DNA from: Desulforhopalus sp. | GTDB lineage: Bacteria > Desulfobacterota > Desulfobulbia > Desulfobulbales > Desulfocapsaceae | Direction of reading: 5' to 3' | Length of the DNA: 25,791 nucleotides | Assembly (NCBI GenBank): GCA_023231425.1 | Contig: JALNVI010000039.1 | Coordinates: 1-25,791 of the forward strand | Notes under the pieces: generated by a model | Database searches by the model: none | Seen by the model: only the letters and a program-made list of their open reading frames with translations | Told to the model about the DNA's origin: nothing | Shown here: positions 22,736-25,791 of the stretch, in pieces | Layout of the letters: each line of letters begins with the position of its first letter | Position numbering within the stretch: the stretch's first letter is position 1 | Position numbers and translations under genes: made by a program

Positions 22736-23808
22736 CGTCGCAGCACACGCACAAAAAGTCTGACCATAATTACACGAAGCGCGCACCCGCGAAACGGGCG
22801 TCGCGTCTTCGTGTTTTTGCCTTCAGTATCATCCTGACCCTTGGGTTGTTGCTTATGGCCGGGGTTGGGGGGGCTTTGTGGTTCTATGACTATGCATGGA
22901 CTCCAGGACCGAAGATGAGCTCGGAGACGGTGGTTGTTGGGATTCCACGGGGAAGTTCAGTCCGCGAGATTGAGAAAATTCTTGCCAGTAAACGAGTGAT
23001 TCACGATGATATTCGTTTTCTTCTCATGGCGAAAATTTCCGGCCGGGCCGGCCACCTGCAGGCGGGAGAATTTTTGTTGCCGACCGGAGCTAATCCGGAG
23101 GAGATTATCGACCTGCTTTCTACCGCTCACTCGGTAGAGTATTCCATCACCATTCCTGAAGGAAAGAATATCAGGGAGACCGCTCAACTCTTTGCTGACA
23201 AGGGGTGGTGTGATGAGGAGCGTTTTATCTCCCTTTGTCACAATGAGGCGTTTATTTCCAGCCTCGGCATGTACAATATGAACAGTCTTGAGGGCTTTCT
23301 TTTTCCAGCTACCTATTCTGTTCCCAAATCGATGCGCAGTGCGGAAAAAATTATCGCCATGATGGTTGGGACATTTCGCAATGTCTGGGGGAAACTGGCA
23401 ACGGGCCGATATCCGGTACCGAATCGCAACCGGACGGTAATTCTCGCTTCAATGATAGAGAAAGAGACGTATGCTGCCTTTGAACGGCCGATTATTGCAG
23501 GGGTCTTTCTTAATCGCCTGGAAAAAAAGATGCGCCTGCAGTCCGATCCGACTGTTGTCTATGGTGTAGAGAATTATGATGGCAAAATAACCCGGTCCCT
23601 GATTCGCCATAAAACTCCGTGGAATACCTATGTCATTTACGGTTTGCCCGTTGGAGCCATCTCCAATCCCGGGAGGGCTGCTTTGCTTGCTGTGCTGGAA
23701 CCGGCCGAGACCGACGCTCTCTATTTTGTCTCCCAAAATAATGGGACCCATAAATTTTCGAAGACTCTGCGCGATCATGTTAATGCAGTCAACAAATTCC
23801 AGCGGTAG
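22732..23808 (+). CDS. mltG: Endolytic murein transglycosylase
   Basis: This 358-aa inner-membrane enzyme (YceG family) cuts nascent peptidoglycan strands and so sets glycan chain length. A basic, cytoplasmic N-terminus is followed by one membrane helix (about residues 27-51), then a LysM-like subdomain (VVVGIPRGSSVREIEKILASKRVI) and the catalytic domain. The catalytic Glu is Glu243 in LASMIEKETY, equivalent to Glu218 of the E. coli protein, and RLQSDPTVVYG and YGLPVGAISNPGRAALLAVLEPA are conserved. It overlaps lon by 4 nt, so the two are co-transcribed. Confidence 0.95.
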   Translation: MTSQHTHKKSDHNYTKRAPAKRASRLRVFAFSIILTLGLLLMAGVGGALWFYDYAWTPGPKMSSETVVVGIPRGSSVREIEKILASKRVIHDDIRFLLMAKISGRAGHLQAGEFLLPTGANPEEIIDLLSTAHSVEYSITIPEGKNIRETAQLFADKGWCDEERFISLCHNEAFISSLGMYNMNSLEGFLFPATYSVPKSMRSAEKIIAMMVGTFRNVWGKLATGRYPVPNRNRTVILASMIEKETYAAFERPIIAGVFLNRLEKKMRLQSDPTVVYGVENYDGKITRSLIRHKTPWNTYVIYGLPVGAISNPGRAALLAVLEPAETDALYFVSQNNGTHKFSKTLRDHVNAVNKFQR

Positions 23809-24175
23809 AGCAGGAGAAAGGGCAATATCGAAAAGGAAGCCTTCTGGAACAGATGGCTTCCCGCCGCCTTATAGTTGCGGTTGCTGGTGACTGCCTTTCT
23901 TCTTGCTGTAAAAATCCTTGAGTTGTACTGCCTTCTGCACTCGACAGATCTTCCTGCCAGTCTCTTTTAAAAATTTTCTTGTCGTATAAATAAAGAATCA
24001 GCTGTTGCTGCCTCGAAAGATAATCTCTTTCTTCAGGGAGAGATTGCGTTGTGGTTATTTATCCAGCTGTTATCAGGAAAGATCCGGGTAAAAATCACAA
24101 ATAAGGGCAGAAAAATGTTTCAAAAAAAGGTAAAACCAGGGGCAACATTTAATTCAATTGGCCCAGGAGGTTCCC
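23809..24175 (+). other. 367-nt region between mltG and nadE
   Basis: No gene is called. GGAAGCC (23835-23841) and GGCTTCC (23855-23861) form a 7-bp stem behind mltG, but no T-run follows. AATCTCT (24022-24028) and AGAGATT (24039-24045) form another 7-bp stem closer to nadE. A TATAAA (23985-23990) could be a -10 for nadE, but no good -35 is seen 16-18 nt upstream. A strong AGGAGG (24165-24170) closes the region. Confidence 0.4.
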
Positions 24176-25791
24176 TTGAAAGTTGCTCTTATTCAGATAA
24201 ATTGCATTGTCGGAGATTTTGCCGGAAACTGTGAGAAAATTCGTCTTGGCGCGGAGAAGGCAGCCGCTGCCGACTGCCGACTTGCAGTCTTTCCGGAGAT
24301 GTCCGTGTCTGGATATCCCCCGCAGGACCTGCTTGAGCGCGAATCTTTTCTTAAAGCACAGGATAGCGCCCTCGATCAGCTCGCTCTACGGCTGCCGGAT
24401 ATTGATGTGATGGTGGGATGCATCTACACCGAATATGGCGAGACCCGCCGACTCTATAACTGTGCCACAGTATATCGCAGAGGCGTGGTCGTTCATCGCA
24501 GCACCAAAAAACTGCTTCCCACCTACGATGTGTTTGATGAGGCCCGCTGGTTTACCGCCGATACTCAGACCTCGCTTTACGAGGTGGATGGCCTCACCTT
24601 TGGGGTGACGGTCTGTGAGGATATCTGGGCCGAAGAGATGCACGGATATGATGTCAATCCGGTGAATGATATCCTTGCCTGTGCCTCAGCGCAGGGGTGT
24701 TGCCTCAGTGGTATTATTAATATATCTGCTTCTCCTTTTACCCGCGGAAAATATATTCAACGCCTTGCCATTCTCGATAGATTTCGCTTTGCCCATAATC
24801 TCCCTTTTTTTTACTGCAATCAGGTTGGCGGTCAGGATTCACTGATCTTTGATGGTCGCAGTGTTGTCATGACTGCGAAGGGAGAGATTGCTGCACGGGC
24901 GAAAGGCTTTGTAGAAGATATGGTCGTGTACGATACAGAAACTGGAGAGGGAGATCTGCATGAAACTGTGGAACGGACACAGACCTCTGCCATGTGGGAT
25001 GCCCTTGTTCTCGGGGTGAAAGATTATGCGGGGAAAAATGGTTTCACCTCTGCTGTTCTTGGACTCTCCGGCGGGATTGATTCTGCACTTACTGCGGTTC
25101 TGGCCGTAGAGGCTTTTGGTGCAGAGAATGTCCTTGCCGTGGCCATGCCTTCTCCCTACAGTTCGCAGGGGTCTATGGATGATGCGCGCGCGCTTGCCCA
25201 AAACCTCGGGGTGTGCTTCGAGGTGCAGCCAATCGGGGACCTTTTCACTGCCTTTAATATGCAGCTTGCCGGTCTTTTTGCGGGGCGGGATGAGGATGTC
25301 ACTGAGCAGAACCTGCAGGCGCGGATTCGCGGCAATCTGTTAATGGCCATTTCGAATAAATTTGGGCATCTGTTGCTTACCACCGGGAACAAAAGTGAGG
25401 TCGCGGTGGGATACTGTACCCTCTATGGTGATATGTGCGGCGGGCTGGCGGTTATTTCTGATCTGCTCAAGGGTGATGTTTATGAGCTCTCTCGCTATGC
25501 CAATCGGAGTGGGGAAGTGATTCCTCAGAGCATTATTGAGAAGGCGCCTTCGGCTGAACTGAAGCCGGGGCAGAAGGACCAGGATGAGCTTCCCGATTAT
25601 GATCAGCTTGATCAGATCATTGTCATGACCATTGAGGAAGCAAAGGGTATAGAGGAAATTGTTGCCGCCGGGTTTGAGCGGGGAATGGTGGAAGATGTCC
25701 TGCGCAGAATTCGCATTAATGAGTATAAACGGAAACAGGCGGCCCTTGGTCTGAAGGTGCGCCCCCGGGCATTCGGTATCGGTCGTCGTTA
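24176..25791 (+). CDS. nadE: Glutamine-dependent NAD+ synthetase (3' end beyond the window)
   Basis: The 538 visible residues cover a nitrilase-type glutaminase followed by an NAD synthetase domain; the enzyme makes NAD+ from deamido-NAD+ using glutamine nitrogen and ATP. The glutaminase triad is visible: Glu41 (FPEMSVSGYPP), Lys111/112 (KKLLPTYDVFDE) and Cys147 (TVCEDIW). The ATP-binding SGGIDS is at 298-303, and TTGNKSEVAVGYCTLYGDMCGG follows. The start is TTG (24176-24178), set by AGGAGG 5 nt upstream and an in-frame stop at 24131. The frame is open to the last base, ending in FGIGRRY, so only about the last ten residues should be missing. Confidence 0.95.
   Translation, partial: MKVALIQINCIVGDFAGNCEKIRLGAEKAAAADCRLAVFPEMSVSGYPPQDLLERESFLKAQDSALDQLALRLPDIDVMVGCIYTEYGETRRLYNCATVYRRGVVVHRSTKKLLPTYDVFDEARWFTADTQTSLYEVDGLTFGVTVCEDIWAEEMHGYDVNPVNDILACASAQGCCLSGIINISASPFTRGKYIQRLAILDRFRFAHNLPFFYCNQVGGQDSLIFDGRSVVMTAKGEIAARAKGFVEDMVVYDTETGEGDLHETVERTQTSAMWDALVLGVKDYAGKNGFTSAVLGLSGGIDSALTAVLAVEAFGAENVLAVAMPSPYSSQGSMDDARALAQNLGVCFEVQPIGDLFTAFNMQLAGLFAGRDEDVTEQNLQARIRGNLLMAISNKFGHLLLTTGNKSEVAVGYCTLYGDMCGGLAVISDLLKGDVYELSRYANRSGEVIPQSIIEKAPSAELKPGQKDQDELPDYDQLDQIIVMTIEEAKGIEEIVAAGFERGMVEDVLRRIRINEYKRKQAALGLKVRPRAFGIGRR

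Noticed and set aside
23835..23861. Terminator after mltG
   Set aside because: The 7-bp stem has a 13-nt loop and is followed by CGCCGCC with no T-run, so it does not meet the usual criteria.
24049..24234. 61-codon plus-strand frame before and over the nadE start
   Set aside because: It overlaps the well-supported nadE start in another frame and has no recognisable features.

Overview
This 25.8 kb window is bacterial chromosome carrying conserved housekeeping and vitamin genes. No phage, insertion sequence, CRISPR array, rRNA or tRNA was seen. The oxygen-independent (cbi-type) cobalamin pathway, a fused CbiE-CbiT, a deoxyguanosine triphosphate triphosphohydrolase and the Lon/MltG/NAD synthase block suggest an anaerobic Gram-negative. 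By general protein character I would guess Desulfobacterota (a Desulfobulbales-like sulfate reducer). That placement is an inference and was not tested by any search.

Layout: (a) 1-3377, minus strand: a YbbA/YbbP-type ABC exporter pair, flanked on both sides by short palindromic repeats sharing a GTCTCTAC end. (b) 3378-3915: gene-poor, with a 20-bp perfect palindrome. (c) 3916-4545, plus strand: an NAD(P)-binding Rossmann protein, convergent with (d) 4562-6828, minus strand: an unknown 97-aa protein, a dGTPase and a Nudix hydrolase. (e) 7249-18919, minus strand: an 11.7 kb cobalamin operon read from right to left: cbiL, a Gate-domain membrane protein, btuC-btuD-btuF-like transporter genes, cbiA, cbiC, cbiD, cbiET, cbiF, a 293-nt gap, cbiG, cbiH. 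It is preceded by a clear cobalamin riboswitch (about 19073-19243) and an intrinsic terminator (18965-19001) that sits between the aptamer and cbiL. (f) 19301-20089, minus strand: a left-handed beta-helix (hexapeptide) protein related to the GlmU C-terminal half. It is divergent from (g) 20336-25791, plus strand: lon, mltG (4-nt overlap) and a glutamine-dependent NAD synthetase gene that runs off the window end.

The cobalamin genes together cover C20, C17, C11, C5/C15 and C1 methylation, ring contraction and opening, decarboxylation, methyl migration and a,c-amidation, plus a corrinoid-type uptake system. The riboswitch would turn the whole set down when adenosylcobalamin is plentiful. Not in the window are a cobaltochelatase (CbiK/CbiX), a precorrin-6A reductase (CbiJ), CbiP, CbiB and the lower-ligand genes, so these must lie elsewhere or be replaced.

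The least ordinary items are the Gate-domain membrane protein placed inside the B12 operon, the long dual-coding overlap between cbiG and cbiH, the unexplained A/T-rich gap before cbiG, and the dispersed palindromes.
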